Shown here: positions 8,684 through 18,700 of the stretch, one piece after another | How the letters are laid out: each line of letters opens with the position of its first letter | Position numbering within the stretch: position 1 is the first letter of the stretch | Assembly: GCA_037045145.1 (NCBI GenBank) | Contig: JBAOIA010000011.1 | Location: 434,001-498,000 of the forward strand | Direction of reading: 5' to 3' | Length of the DNA stretch: 64,000 bases | Source of the DNA: Bacteroidia bacterium | GTDB taxonomy: Bacteria > Bacteroidota > Bacteroidia > AKYH767-A > OLB10 | Translations under genes and position numbers: made by a program | The notes under the pieces: model-generated | What the model was told of the DNA's origin: nothing | What the model saw: the letters and a program-made list of their open reading frames with translations, nothing else | Database searches by the model: none

Positions 8684-10669
8684 TTAGTTGATTGGGGGTT
8701 GATTTGTTCCTGTACTAAAAGTCAATGGAACATTTGAATTAGCTGGACTGATTCTGATATAACCTTGCATTTCCTGATGTAATGCAGAGCAGAAGTCAGT
8801 ACAGTAGAATGGAAATACGCCCACTCTGTCCGGTTTCCACATTAAGGTAGATGTTTCACCGGGCATGATTAGTAACTCAGCATTATTAGCCCCTTTTACA
8901 GCGAAGCCGTGTGGCACATCCCAGTCTTGCTCTAAGTTAGTTACGTGGAAATAAACCACATCACCTAATTTCACACCTTCAATATTATCAGGAACAAAGT
9001 GTGAACGGATAGAAGACATATAAACATGCACTTCGTTTCCTTTTCTTTCAACCTTTGCTTCTTTTTCGCCTTTGGTTACATAAGGGTGGTGATTATCTTC
9101 AATCTTATAAATTTTTGTAGAATTTTTAGATAGCAACTCTGCAGGAACAGCTTCTGCATAGTGTGGCTCACCAATTGTTGGAAAGTCTAATATAAGTTTC
9201 ATTTTATCGCCACTTATATCATAAAGCTGCGCGCTTTGTGTCAACTCCGGACCTGTTGGCAGATAACGGTCTTTTGTAATTTTATTATAAGCAATTACAT
9301 ATTTACCCCATGGCTTTTTAGTAGGACCACCGGGAACACATAAGTGACCAACAGAATAATAAGTAGGCACACGGTCAAGTACTGATAAATCGCTCAAACG
9401 CCATTTTACAATCTCTGACGATACAAAGAATGAAGTATAAGCATTGCCATTTGCATCAAACTCTGTGTGTAATGGTCCAAGACCAGGTTTTTTAACTTCA
9501 CCATGTAATACGGCATCATATTTTAAAACAGGTAAGCCATCATAATCCCCTTCAAAGTTTTTAGCATTTATTGCCTCTTGCATTTTTGTAAATGAGAACA
9601 CAGGAATTACTGCAGCCAATTTACCGCTACCAACAATATATTCACCTGTTGGATCAGTATCACAACCGTGTGGTGATTTTGGACAAGGCATCAGATAAAC
9701 CATATCAGGACAATCTTTCGGATCGAGCATGATAACCTCTTTTTCAAGAGTTGAAGTAGCTGTGTGTGTTTTATCATCAAAGGTATTGTGAGCGTATGAA
9801 ACACTCTTTTTTACGCCTTTTCCGGCTTTAACATACTCTTCGGCTTTTTTCCAGTTAACGGCCATAATAAAGTCTTTGTCAAACTTCGAGGCATTAACTT
9901 CAAGTAGCGTGTTTGCTCTTTCAGAATTGTAACAACTGAAGAAGAACCAACCATGTGATTTACCTTTACCTGCTCGAGACAAGTCAAAGTCAACACCGGG
10001 TAACAATATCTGAAATGCAATTCCCATTTTTCCGGACTCTTTATCTATATTGATAAAGCTTACAGTACCTTTGAAATTCTCCTTATAGGTATTAATAGGA
10101 ACGTCTGTAATTCCATTAGTCATAGGTACACTGAAACGGGTACCGGCAACCACATACTCTGAATTTTCAGTAATAAATGGCGAAGAGTGATTTCCTGCAC
10201 TATTAGGAATTTCAATGATTTCTGCTGTCTTAAACGTTTTCAGGTCAATACGTGCAATACGCGGAGTGTTGTTTGCATTTCCAAAAGCCCAGCGACCATC
10301 ATGAACACCATCTGTCACTGATAAAGAAATGTGGTGCAAATCATCCCAAGGAACAAATCCATGAGAAGTGTTGAGCATAGCTTTGGATTCTTCGCTGTAG
10401 CCATATCCTTTTTCAGGATCTACAGAAAATACAGGAATTACCCTAAACAGCCTTCCTGAAGGTAATCCATAAATACTCATTTGACCACTAAAACCTCCTG
10501 ATACGATGTTGTAAAACTCATCATACTTTCCAGGGGCAACATAGGCCTTTTGTGCAGCATCACCCGAAGTGGCTGTGCTCACATTTTTTGGCTTGCATGA
10601 CGGCATTACTGCAATAGTTATTGCAACTGCCGATGCCATTAATACACTTTTAATTTCCGATTGTTTCAT
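8684..10669 (-). CDS. nosZ: Nitrous oxide reductase, clade II (Sec-type)
   Basis: NosZ reduces N2O to N2 in the periplasm, the last step of denitrification. At 661 residues it has the seven-bladed propeller with CuZ histidines (DDLHH at 110-113, with further His in SPHGCD, GPLHTEF and VGHLC) and a C-terminal cupredoxin domain with the CuA motif C623-x3-C627-x3-H631-x2-M634. The N-terminus lacks a twin-arginine motif. It is a Sec-type signal ending in VMPSC (Cys25), possibly a lipobox, which marks the protein as clade II. A short Asn/Pro-rich tail follows the CuA domain. The gene starts 22 bp after a cytochrome c gene that is the likely electron donor. Confidence 0.97.
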   Translation of the reverse strand: MKQSEIKSVLMASAVAITIAVMPSCKPKNVSTATSGDAAQKAYVAPGKYDEFYNIVSGGFSGQMSIYGLPSGRLFRVIPVFSVDPEKGYGYSEESKAMLNTSHGFVPWDDLHHISLSVTDGVHDGRWAFGNANNTPRIARIDLKTFKTAEIIEIPNSAGNHSSPFITENSEYVVAGTRFSVPMTNGITDVPINTYKENFKGTVSFINIDKESGKMGIAFQILLPGVDFDLSRAGKGKSHGWFFFSCYNSERANTLLEVNASKFDKDFIMAVNWKKAEEYVKAGKGVKKSVSYAHNTFDDKTHTATSTLEKEVIMLDPKDCPDMVYLMPCPKSPHGCDTDPTGEYIVGSGKLAAVIPVFSFTKMQEAINAKNFEGDYDGLPVLKYDAVLHGEVKKPGLGPLHTEFDANGNAYTSFFVSSEIVKWRLSDLSVLDRVPTYYSVGHLCVPGGPTKKPWGKYVIAYNKITKDRYLPTGPELTQSAQLYDISGDKMKLILDFPTIGEPHYAEAVPAELLSKNSTKIYKIEDNHHPYVTKGEKEAKVERKGNEVHVYMSSIRSHFVPDNIEGVKLGDVVYFHVTNLEQDWDVPHGFAVKGANNAELLIMPGETSTLMWKPDRVGVFPFYCTDFCSALHQEMQGYIRISPANSNVPLTFSTGTNQPPIN

Positions 10670-10691
10670 TATATTATTTTATTTTAGTTCC

Positions 10692-11204
10692 TTATTTAAC
10701 ACCATCGTTTTCACGCATATACTCATAGATATGACGTGCATCATCATCACTTAGCCCTTGATTTGGCATACGCACCAAGCACTCTTCCAACAAACCTTTA
10801 GCAACGGCATCTTTATCTAACATTTCATCAGGATTGGTCGAAAAGTTCATAATCCACTCTGCAGACCTCTTACCTGTAACACCTTTCCATCCCGGTCCTA
10901 CTAATTTCTCATCAGTAAGTTTATGACAAGCAGAACATTTTACATCATAAACTGTCTTACCTGCATCAGCCATTTGTTTGTCAAGTTTTGGATCAACTTT
11001 TACATCAGTAAACTTGCCAAAACCTTTTCCATCATCTGCCACCTTAGTATCTTCTTTTTGTTTTTCTTCTTCGTAATACTGTTTCATATCTTTAGATTCA
11101 GCAGCTTTTTCTTCTTTAGTTGCAGACCCGCCACAGGCAGCAAACAGGGTAATGCCCATTCCGGCAATCATTAAATTGATTAAGTGTTTTTGAATTGATT
11201 TCAT
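10692..11204 (-). CDS. Monoheme c-type cytochrome lipoprotein
   Basis: A 170-residue periplasmic protein with lipobox ITLFAAC, a charged Lys/Glu linker, and a class I cytochrome c domain. The haem motif is CSACH, and the axial methionine is probably in VRMPNQGLS. It is the first gene of the nos operon and directly precedes nosZ, so it most likely passes electrons to the CuA site. The ATG at 11204 is preferred. An in-frame TTG 33 bases upstream overlaps the promoter -7 element and is rejected. Confidence 0.92.
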   Translation of the reverse strand: MKSIQKHLINLMIAGMGITLFAACGGSATKEEKAAESKDMKQYYEEEKQKEDTKVADDGKGFGKFTDVKVDPKLDKQMADAGKTVYDVKCSACHKLTDEKLVGPGWKGVTGKRSAEWIMNFSTNPDEMLDKDAVAKGLLEECLVRMPNQGLSDDDARHIYEYMRENDGVK

Positions 11205-11234
11205 ATTGATGATTTTAATTAAAATTTTACACGA

Positions 11235-11266
11235 CAAAAGTATATATAATTAACAGGGTGTTCAAA
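11235..11266 (-). promoter_or_regulatory. Promoter of the nos operon
   Basis: On the minus strand, TACTTTTG (11242-11235) matches the Bacteroidota -7 consensus TAnnTTTG exactly, and TTTG (11266-11263) stands 20 bases upstream as the -33 element. The predicted transcript would start near 11230, about 26 bases before the cytochrome c ATG. Confidence 0.8.
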
Positions 11267-11280
11267 AAAGACTGATATGA

Positions 11281-11294
11281 TTGTTGTCACACAA
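11281..11294. promoter_or_regulatory. Crp/Fnr-like palindrome upstream of the nos promoter
   Basis: TTGT-TGTCAC-ACAA is a 14-base inverted repeat with the TTGN-N6-NCAA geometry of Crp/Fnr-family operators. It is centred about 57 bases upstream of the predicted start, a position suited to activation. An overlapping wider form is TTGTT-N8-AACAA. The identity of the regulator is inferred. Confidence 0.5.
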
Positions 11295-11424
11295 ACAATT
11301 GATAATTGCATGTATTGAAAACTGCTTTTCAGCATGTTTTTTTAATACTTCTAAATCTATTAAGATACATATCAAGATAAAAAATATGTATGGTATGCTA
11401 CAACGGTTGTTTAATTTAAAAAAT

Positions 11425-11802
11425 TTAGCAAAAAACAGAAATCAACCAGGAATAGAGTAATGCAACAACTATGGATCCAATAATAATATATAAAGCTCTC
11501 AAACGGTCTTTCTTTTTACAATGCTTGTTATCAATAGTATCAAGATTTCCCGGTTCATGAAAATTATGCAGACTGAAAATTGCAAAAAGCACACAAAATC
11601 TGCTTACAACTTCAATAAAAAGAATTATTGTTGCTAAAGTTGTTAGGAAAAGAAGATAAAAAATCCACAAGCTATGAAGGAAATGAACTGTTATTGTTAA
11701 TATTATACTAATCAGTAAAAAAGAAACCAGAAATTTTTGCCTTATTCTAATCTCAGCTTCACCTATGTTGCAAGACCCGGCTTTATACTGATTTGTGCAC
11801 AT
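11425..11802 (-). CDS. Small two- to three-span membrane protein of unknown function
   Basis: A 125-residue protein with a short cytoplasmic N-terminus containing two cysteines (MCTNQYKAGSC), two adjoining hydrophobic spans at about residues 25-45 and 47-65, a hydrophilic stretch rich in Asp, Lys and Cys (KHCKKKDR), and a final span near 104-121. No family is recognised. It is transcribed towards the nos operon but is separated from it by 220 bp holding the nos promoter, so it is not part of that transcript. An 8 bp inverted repeat at 11365-11391 lies behind it and could end its message. Confidence 0.55.
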   Translation of the reverse strand: MCTNQYKAGSCNIGEAEIRIRQKFLVSFLLISIILTITVHFLHSLWIFYLLFLTTLATIILFIEVVSRFCVLFAIFSLHNFHEPGNLDTIDNKHCKKKDRLRALYIIIGSIVVALLYSWLISVFC

Positions 11803-11915
11803 TGTAACTATTATTAAACCTTAACATCAAAGCCGCATTATTGTTCTGTAAAAATATTAATCAGTGCGAAAATATTATAGACTCACTTTATTTACTTTCA
11901 CAGCCAAAATAGGCA

Positions 11916-13304
11916 ATGGTAATGATGAAAAAAACCACATTTGTTTTTTTTATTTTATTCGGTCAGTTAATAACCGGTTTTAGTCAGTCGCAAGATTCTT
12001 TGGTGCTTCGAAAAATATACAATGAATCGTTAGCGCACGGACAAGCTTATAATTATCTTAAAGTGTTGTGCAAACAAATTGGACACAGACTTAGCGGCTC
12101 TCCGGCAGCAGAGAAGGCTGTGTTATGGGCAGAAAAATCAATGAAAGATTTTGGCGCAGATACAGTTTTTTTACAAGATGTTATGGTGCCGCATTGGATA
12201 AGAGGTGAAAAAGAAAGTGCGTCCATAATTTCTTCAAAAAACAATCTGTCAACACCATTAAATGTTCTTGCTTTGGGAGGAAGTGTTGGTACTGAGGGAA
12301 ATACCCTTATTGCCAACGTAGTGGAGGTTACTTCATTAGATGAGTTAGATAAATTAGGTATAGCAAAATGTGCAGGCAAAATAGTTTTTATCAATCAGCG
12401 CATGGATGCAACTGAAGTTATGACGTTTAATGCTTATGGACCTGCCGTTGCCATTCGTTGGGCTGGAGCAAAAAAGGCTTCACCATATAATGCTATTGCT
12501 GTAATTGTTCGCTCAGTAAATCCTTCATTAGACGATTTTCCACATACCGGAACATTACATTATCCGGACACAATTAAAAAGATACCCGCTTGTGCAATTA
12601 GCACCAATGATGCTGAAAAATTATCAGCAATGCTTAAAAGCGATCATCAGCTTAAAATAAAACTGAAGATGAATTGTAAACAACTTCCCGATGCACCATC
12701 GCACAATGTTATTGGTGAGATAAAAGGCACAGATTCAACGGCAGGATATATTGTTGTTGGCGGACATCTTGACTCTTGGGATACCGGTGAAGGGGCACAT
12801 GATGATGGCGCAGGAGTGGTGCAAGCAATGGAAGTATTAAATCTTCTGAAAAAGGCCGGTATTAAAACACGTCACACAATCAGGGCTGTTGCATTTATGA
12901 ATGAAGAAAACGGAGGAAAAGGTGGAGAACACTATGCAAAAAATGCGCTTGAGAAAAACGAAAAACATTTGGCAGCAATTGAATCCGATTGTGGAGGTTT
13001 TACTCCAAGAGGATTCTTTTTGCAAGGTGATTCATTAAAAAAGGAAAAAATCAGATCGTGGAAAAACCTTTTCGAACCCTATCAGATTCACAGTTTTAAT
13101 TTTAATGGTGGAGGTGCAGACATCGGACATTTAAAAAATCAAAATACATTTTTGTTAGGTCTGCTACCCGACACGCAACGCTATTTTGATATTCACCATT
13201 CGCCAAATGATGTGTTTGAGCATGTTAACAGACGAGAATTGCAATTAGGTGCTGCTACAATGGCTTCCATGATTTATTTAATAGATAAATACGGTTTGGA
13301 GTAA
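11916..13304 (+). CDS. M28-family metallopeptidase (secreted)
   Basis: A 462-residue exported dizinc aminopeptidase-like enzyme. A signal peptide (TFVFFILFGQLITGFSQ) is followed by an inserted protease-associated-like segment (about residues 110-260), and then the M28 catalytic core. GGHLDSWDTG (His284, Asp286), GAHDDGAG (second metal Asp) and MNEENGG (catalytic Glu pair) are all present. The C-terminal QRYFDIHHSPNDVFEHVN supplies the last His ligand. Such enzymes cleave N-terminal residues from peptides outside the cytoplasm. Its stop codon overlaps the start of the LUD/ferredoxin gene (TAATG), which implies translational coupling, although the functional link between the two is unclear. Confidence 0.93.
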   Translation: MVMMKKTTFVFFILFGQLITGFSQSQDSLVLRKIYNESLAHGQAYNYLKVLCKQIGHRLSGSPAAEKAVLWAEKSMKDFGADTVFLQDVMVPHWIRGEKESASIISSKNNLSTPLNVLALGGSVGTEGNTLIANVVEVTSLDELDKLGIAKCAGKIVFINQRMDATEVMTFNAYGPAVAIRWAGAKKASPYNAIAVIVRSVNPSLDDFPHTGTLHYPDTIKKIPACAISTNDAEKLSAMLKSDHQLKIKLKMNCKQLPDAPSHNVIGEIKGTDSTAGYIVVGGHLDSWDTGEGAHDDGAGVVQAMEVLNLLKKAGIKTRHTIRAVAFMNEENGGKGGEHYAKNALEKNEKHLAAIESDCGGFTPRGFFLQGDSLKKEKIRSWKNLFEPYQIHSFNFNGGGADIGHLKNQNTFLLGLLPDTQRYFDIHHSPNDVFEHVNRRELQLGAATMASMIYLIDKYGLE

Positions 13305-14443
13305 TGTTGTTGAAAGAAACAGAGCTGAAACAAAATGCAGCACTTTACCATGAGCGTCAAAAGAATAATTCTTCTGATTCCCCACCAATATTTTTAGAAA
13401 GAAAAAAAGAAGTCTTTTCAGATTATGATCTGGCAACACGCAGAGCGGCATATTACCGCTGGAAAAGCACTGAAAGCCTCGACAAGCTGCTCATAACCTT
13501 TGAAGCCAATGCAATTAAATCAGGAATAAAAGTCTTATGGGCTGTTGATGCCATTCAGGCTCAAGCAGAACTCAATACTGTTATTAACAAGTTTCAACAA
13601 AGTAAAATTCAAATCAACACTTGTTATAACGAACTTGAAACCGAAAAATTAATCCTGCCTTTATCTGCCAATACAAAAAGTAAAATCAGTATTTGTGATG
13701 CAATTTTTGTTTCCGCAGAACCCGCAATAGTTGCCTGTTTATCGGATAATAATTTCTCTGAAAGCGATGTTAAAATATTACTTACCTCGGTTGATAAATT
13801 AGCTTCTTCTGTCAATGAACTTGAACTGCTTATGTCGCTGCAATCGCTTCAAAAAAGCAATTCAAGAAAGTCCTTTTCTTTAATTTCCAATGCCGGAAGT
13901 AACAGCCATAAACAGGAAGTTTATGTTTTGATTTTTGATAATGGACGAAGTAAATTATTAGAAAGTCAGACAGACAGACAAATGCTGCATTGCATTGATT
14001 GTGGGATATGTCAGGCTGTTTGCCCTATAACAGAAAGTATTGGTACAACGGGAGGCAATGAAAATAATTATGGCCCGCCATCATATATCAGAGCCGTTTA
14101 TGATGGAGGACAACGCGAATTTGGCCATTATGCCGGGCTATGCAATATGTGTGGTAAATGCAATGTACATTGTCCTGTTTATATTGACTTTAAGAACTCA
14201 TTTCTACATCTGCGTTATGAGAATGTTCAACAGAAACAACGCTCACAAAAGGAACGACTTTTTTATATGGTTTGGAGGAAAACTATGCTTAAGCGGGAGT
14301 TTATGAATTGGAAAACAGTTAATCCGTTACGCTATGCTGTTGAAACACTATTTCTAAAATCAAAAACAGGAATACGAAAACTGCCACAACCCGCTACAAA
14401 ATCATTTAATCAGATGTGGCGCGATAAAATGGGAATGAAATAA
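13304..14443 (+). CDS. LUD-domain protein with two 4Fe-4S clusters (LutB-like)
   Basis: A 379-residue iron-sulfur protein resembling LutB of the lactate utilisation LutABC complex. An N-terminal part (residues 1-110) matches the LutB helical start DLATRRAAYYRWKS. A degenerate LUD core follows, then two ferredoxin-type motifs: CIDCGICQAVCP from Cys230 and CNMCGKCNVHCP from Cys280. It is about 100 residues shorter than typical LutB (about 470). No lutA or lutC partner lies nearby, so direct lactate oxidation is doubtful. It starts on the stop codon of the M28 peptidase gene and ends two bases from the convergent trhO gene. Confidence 0.8.
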   Translation: MLLKETELKQNAALYHERQKNNSSDSPPIFLERKKEVFSDYDLATRRAAYYRWKSTESLDKLLITFEANAIKSGIKVLWAVDAIQAQAELNTVINKFQQSKIQINTCYNELETEKLILPLSANTKSKISICDAIFVSAEPAIVACLSDNNFSESDVKILLTSVDKLASSVNELELLMSLQSLQKSNSRKSFSLISNAGSNSHKQEVYVLIFDNGRSKLLESQTDRQMLHCIDCGICQAVCPITESIGTTGGNENNYGPPSYIRAVYDGGQREFGHYAGLCNMCGKCNVHCPVYIDFKNSFLHLRYENVQQKQRSQKERLFYMVWRKTMLKREFMNWKTVNPLRYAVETLFLKSKTGIRKLPQPATKSFNQMWRDKMGMK

Positions 14444-14445
14444 TT

Positions 14446-15483
14446 TTATTTCAGAATTTTTTTCAGATCAGGTCTTAGTCTGCTTTTGTAAACAGAATGG
14501 GCATGTTCTTTTATGCGTCCTTTACGAAGTCGTTTTTGTTCTTCTTCCGGAAGGTTAATAATCACTTTACATTCGGGAGTACAGCAACCCTCAAAAGCTG
14601 TCTTACACGACTCGCACTGAATAAATAATAAGTGACAATCGTCATTGGCGCAGTTAACGTGTGTATCGCAGTGTACTCCACATTGATGACATGTACTAAC
14701 AATTTCATGGCTTATTCTTTCACCCATTCTTTCATCAAACACAAAATTCTTACCCAGAAATTTATTTTCTAAATTTTCAGTTTTTACTTCTCTTGCATAT
14801 TGGATGATGCCGCCATAAAGTTGATTTACATCCTTATAACCATGATGCTTAAAATAGGCACTTGCTTTTTCGCAACGAATGCCGCCTGTACAGTACAATA
14901 AAATTTTATTGTCTTTATTGTTCTTTGTCATTTCAATTGCTTGTGGTAGTGCATCTCGAAATGTATCAGCATCGGGCTTTAAAGCATCTTTAAAAAAACC
15001 TACTTCACTTTCGTAGTGATTACGCATATCAACAACAATGGTTCCCGATTGCTGCATGGCCTCATTAAACTCTTTAGCAGTAAGATGATTACCCACATTT
15101 GTTATATCAAATGCATTGTCGTTTAAACCATCAGCAACTATTTTTGATTTGATGCGGACAATAAGTTTGTAGAATGACTTGCCATTATCTTCAACAGCAA
15201 TTTTGAGTGGCATGTTTTTGAGCAGAGGTTGTTCTTCAAGATAATTTTTAAAAACAGCCCAATTGTGCTCAGGAACACTGATTTGAGCATTAATACCCTC
15301 GGCTGCAACATATATTCTGCCGAATATGTTTAATGCTTCGAAGTCGATATAAAGTTGATTTCTGAAATTTTCAACATCCTCAATATTAAAATATCTGTAG
15401 TAAGAAACAGTTTTTCTATTGAATGTTTCTTCGGAGAGACGCTGTTTGAGGAGTTGCTTACTTACAAGGTTTCGTAATTGCAT
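14446..15483 (-). CDS. trhO: tRNA uridine(34) hydroxylase (rhodanese-like)
   Basis: TrhO (YceA) hydroxylates U34 of certain tRNAs using oxygen, giving 5-hydroxyuridine, the precursor of mo5U/cmo5U. The protein has an N-terminal ferredoxin-like domain with AAEGINAQIS, and a rhodanese domain with active-site loop CTGGIRCEKA (Cys198). A Cys-rich C-terminal zinc-binding segment (CHQCGVHC through CCTPEC) is also present. The length of 345 is normal. It is the last gene of the rimP-nusA-infB transcript, 35 bp behind a small Cys-containing membrane protein. Confidence 0.92.
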   Translation of the reverse strand: MQLRNLVSKQLLKQRLSEETFNRKTVSYYRYFNIEDVENFRNQLYIDFEALNIFGRIYVAAEGINAQISVPEHNWAVFKNYLEEQPLLKNMPLKIAVEDNGKSFYKLIVRIKSKIVADGLNDNAFDITNVGNHLTAKEFNEAMQQSGTIVVDMRNHYESEVGFFKDALKPDADTFRDALPQAIEMTKNNKDNKILLYCTGGIRCEKASAYFKHHGYKDVNQLYGGIIQYAREVKTENLENKFLGKNFVFDERMGERISHEIVSTCHQCGVHCDTHVNCANDDCHLLFIQCESCKTAFEGCCTPECKVIINLPEEEQKRLRKGRIKEHAHSVYKSRLRPDLKKILK

Positions 15484-15518
15484 GTTACGTGTTGTAATTA
15501 AACAGTTAGATATAATGA

Positions 15519-15758
15519 TTAACCTTCTTTGGTTTCTTTTTTCTTGATTTTGCTGTAAAAAAAATAAAAGCCTGCACCAACCATAATATATGGAACAGCC
15601 ATTAAATAAAGTATTCCTTTATTGAGACCTTTACCTGCTTTGTATCCCTGTTCAACGCTGCTTTCTGCACCGGCCCGGCAAACACTGCATTGTGCATTTA
15701 CATTTTGAAAGGTAAGTACAGAAAAGAATATAATTAATAAAATTAAAAGCCGTTTCAT
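15519..15758 (-). CDS. Small membrane protein with CxxC motif
   Basis: A 79-residue protein with a signal-like N-terminus (LLILLIIFFSVLTFQNVNAQ), a CSVC motif just after the predicted cleavage site, and one transmembrane span near residues 48-68 followed by a Lys-rich tail. It begins one base after the infB stop codon, so it is translationally tied to infB. No family function is known to me. The paired cysteines facing the periplasm suggest redox or metal binding, which is inference only. Confidence 0.65.
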   Translation of the reverse strand: MKRLLILLIIFFSVLTFQNVNAQCSVCRAGAESSVEQGYKAGKGLNKGILYLMAVPYIMVGAGFYFFYSKIKKKETKEG

Positions 15759-15759
15759 A

Positions 15760-18700
15760 TTATACTGTTAGCGTTCGTTTTACTGCAACCTGCTCATAGC
15801 CTTCAATGATGTCGCCTACTTTAATATCATTGTACCCTTCTATGTTCAATCCACACTCAAAGCCGGCAGAAACTTCTTTTACATCATCTTTAAAACGTTT
15901 AAGTGATGCCAGTTTGCCGGAATAGGCTACAATACCATCACGAATAACTCTGATGGCAGTATTTCTTGTCATTTTTCCATCAAGTACCATACAGCCTGCA
16001 ATGGTTCCAACTTTAGGTATCTTAAATGTTTCACGCACTTCAATATTGCAGACAATTTTTTCTTCAAACTCTGGAGCAAGCATGCCTTCCATAGCCGCTT
16101 TAATTTCATTGATAGCGTCATAAATAATGCTGTAAAGCCTTATTTCAATCTCTTCTTTTTCTGCAAGTTTGCGGGCATTTACTGAAGGACGCACCTGGAA
16201 GCCAACAATGATGGCATTTGATGCTGATGCTAAAAGAACATCAGATTCTGTTATGGCACCAACTGATTTGTGAATAACATTAACCTGTACTTCTGCTGTG
16301 GAAAGCTTAAGTAATGAATCGGCAAGAGCTTCAATAGAGCCATCCACATCACCTTTTACAATTACATTTAGTTCTTTAAAGTTTCCAACGGCCAAACGTC
16401 TTCCTATTTCATCAAGTGTAATATGCTTGTGTGTACGAATACCTTGTTCGCGCTGCAACTGCAATCGTTTGTTGGCAATTTCTCTGGCTTCTCTTTCATC
16501 ATCCATCACGTTAAACTGATCACCGGCTTGTGGCGCACCATTAAGTCCGAGAATCAAAACCGGTGTTGCCGGTCCCGCATTGTTTCTCTTGTTTCCACGC
16601 TCGTTGAACATTGCTTTCACACGTCCGCTGTAACATCCAGCAAGAACTACATCTCCAATCTTCAATGTACCGGATTGAACCAGCACCGTTGCAATGTAGC
16701 CTCGCCCTTTATCTAATGATGATTCTACAACGGTACCAATAGCATTTTTATTTGGATTGGCTTTAAGATCGAGTAACTCCGCTTCAAGCAAAACTTTTTC
16801 AAGTAATAGGTCAACATTCAATCCTTGTTTAGCACTTATCTCCTGCACCTGAAATTTACCTCCCCAATCTTCTACCAATATATTCATTTTAGACAGCTGT
16901 TCCTTAATTTTTTCAGGATTAGCTCCCGGCTTATCAATTTTATTTATTGCAAAAACAATAGGAACACCTGCTGCCTGTGCATGGTTTATTGCCTCAATGG
17001 TCTGTGGCATTACACTGTCATCTGCTGCAATTACTATAATGGCAACATCGGTAATTTTTGCACCGCGTGCACGCATAGCTGTAAATGCTTCGTGACCGGG
17101 TGTATCAAGAAAAGCTATTTTCTTACCACTGTCAAGTTGCACTTCATAAGCACCTATATGCTGTGTTATTCCACCGGCTTCTCCGGAAATAACATTCGTT
17201 TTTCTGACATAATCCAACAAAGACGTCTTTCCATGATCTACGTGACCCATTACAGTTACAATAGGTGCACGTGGCTTCAAGTCTTCGGGCTTGTCTTCTA
17301 CTTCTTTAATGGCTTCCTGTACTTCTACTGAAACGAATTCAACAGTTGCACCAAACTCTTCGACAACTACACTAAGTGTTTCTGCATCTAAGCGCTGGTT
17401 GATGGATACAACCATACCCAGACTCATACAAGTTGATATAATCTGATTAATAGGTACACCAAGTAACTTCGACAATTCGCTGGCCGTTACAAACTCGGTT
17501 ACTTTAATCACTTTCTTTTCGTTGCTTTCCTGCTCTAGTTGTGATTGTAATTCTTCCTGAGCTTGTTCGCGTTTAAGTTTTTTAAGTTTAGATGATTTTG
17601 ACTTTCCTCCACCACTTAGCCTTGCTAATGTAGCTTTAATCTGATCTTGAATTTCCTTATCGGTAACTTCAGGCTTTGCTTCGGCCGGTTTATTACGGAA
17701 ATCATTCCTGCGTTTAAAATCACCATGTCCTCCACCGGGCCTTTGTCCACCACCTGTTCGTGGCGCATTACCCTGATGCGGTTGGCTGCCGGTTTTTCCA
17801 ATATCAACCTTCTTATCTTTTCTTTTTCTCTTTTTCTTCCTGTCGTCTTCAGATGATGTGGCAACAGGCTTTTTCTTTGGCGGATCAACAGGCAGGTTTA
17901 TCTTACCTAAAATAGTTGGCCCTGTCAACTTCTCCCGATCCGTTCTGAATAATTCTGGGGGCGTTGTATCTTCAGTTTTTGGTTCGGTTTCTGAAGTAAC
18001 AGTTTTGTCGGTTTGTTCAACAACGGGTGTATTGTCAATAACAATTTCAGGTTGTACCTCAACAACTGAAACAGGTTCCTCATGGGTTACTGCCGCTACT
18101 TCATCAATTTGTTTTACTTCTTCCTCTTCTTTTTTCTTAGTTGTTTTCTTTTTCTTTGGTTCTTCTTCTATAGCCGCTTCTTCTGCTTTTTTCTTTGCTG
18201 TAGTTTTCTTTGGTTCTTCAGCAATGCTTTCCTCTTTCTTGGTGGTTTTTTTCTTTTTCTTGTCTGTACTTTCAAGATCTATCTTACCCTGAATTTTCGG
18301 ACCCTCAAGCTTGTTGGCTTTAGCTTTAACAACTTCAGGCTCTTTTGTTTTTTCTTTTGGTGCAGCCGGTTTTTCTACTTCTGCAACAGGTGCAGGTTCT
18401 TCTGCTTTAACAGTCTTTGACTTAGTTGTTTTCTCTGTGTTTTCTTTTGCCTTTGCTGTAGTTTGTTTTTCTGTTGCTTGTTGTTTTATACTAAGTAGTT
18501 TATCAACCAACTCATCATCAGTTTCCGATTCAGAACCGGATTTGCCGGAATCATCTTTTACTTCAATGATGGTGTTTTCGCGTTTTTGTTTTTCGCGTGT
18601 AATTTCGTTGGCTTCCTGACGTGCATGCATATCAGGTGCAAACTCTTTCGTCAGCAGAAAAAAAGCATCAGCACTGATTTTGGTATTAGGGTTCTTTTCC

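Noticed and set aside
17858..18420. Long open frames opposite infB
   Set aside because: They are antisense shadows of the low-complexity Lys/Glu/Ala region, full of Phe, Ser and Val, with no start signals.
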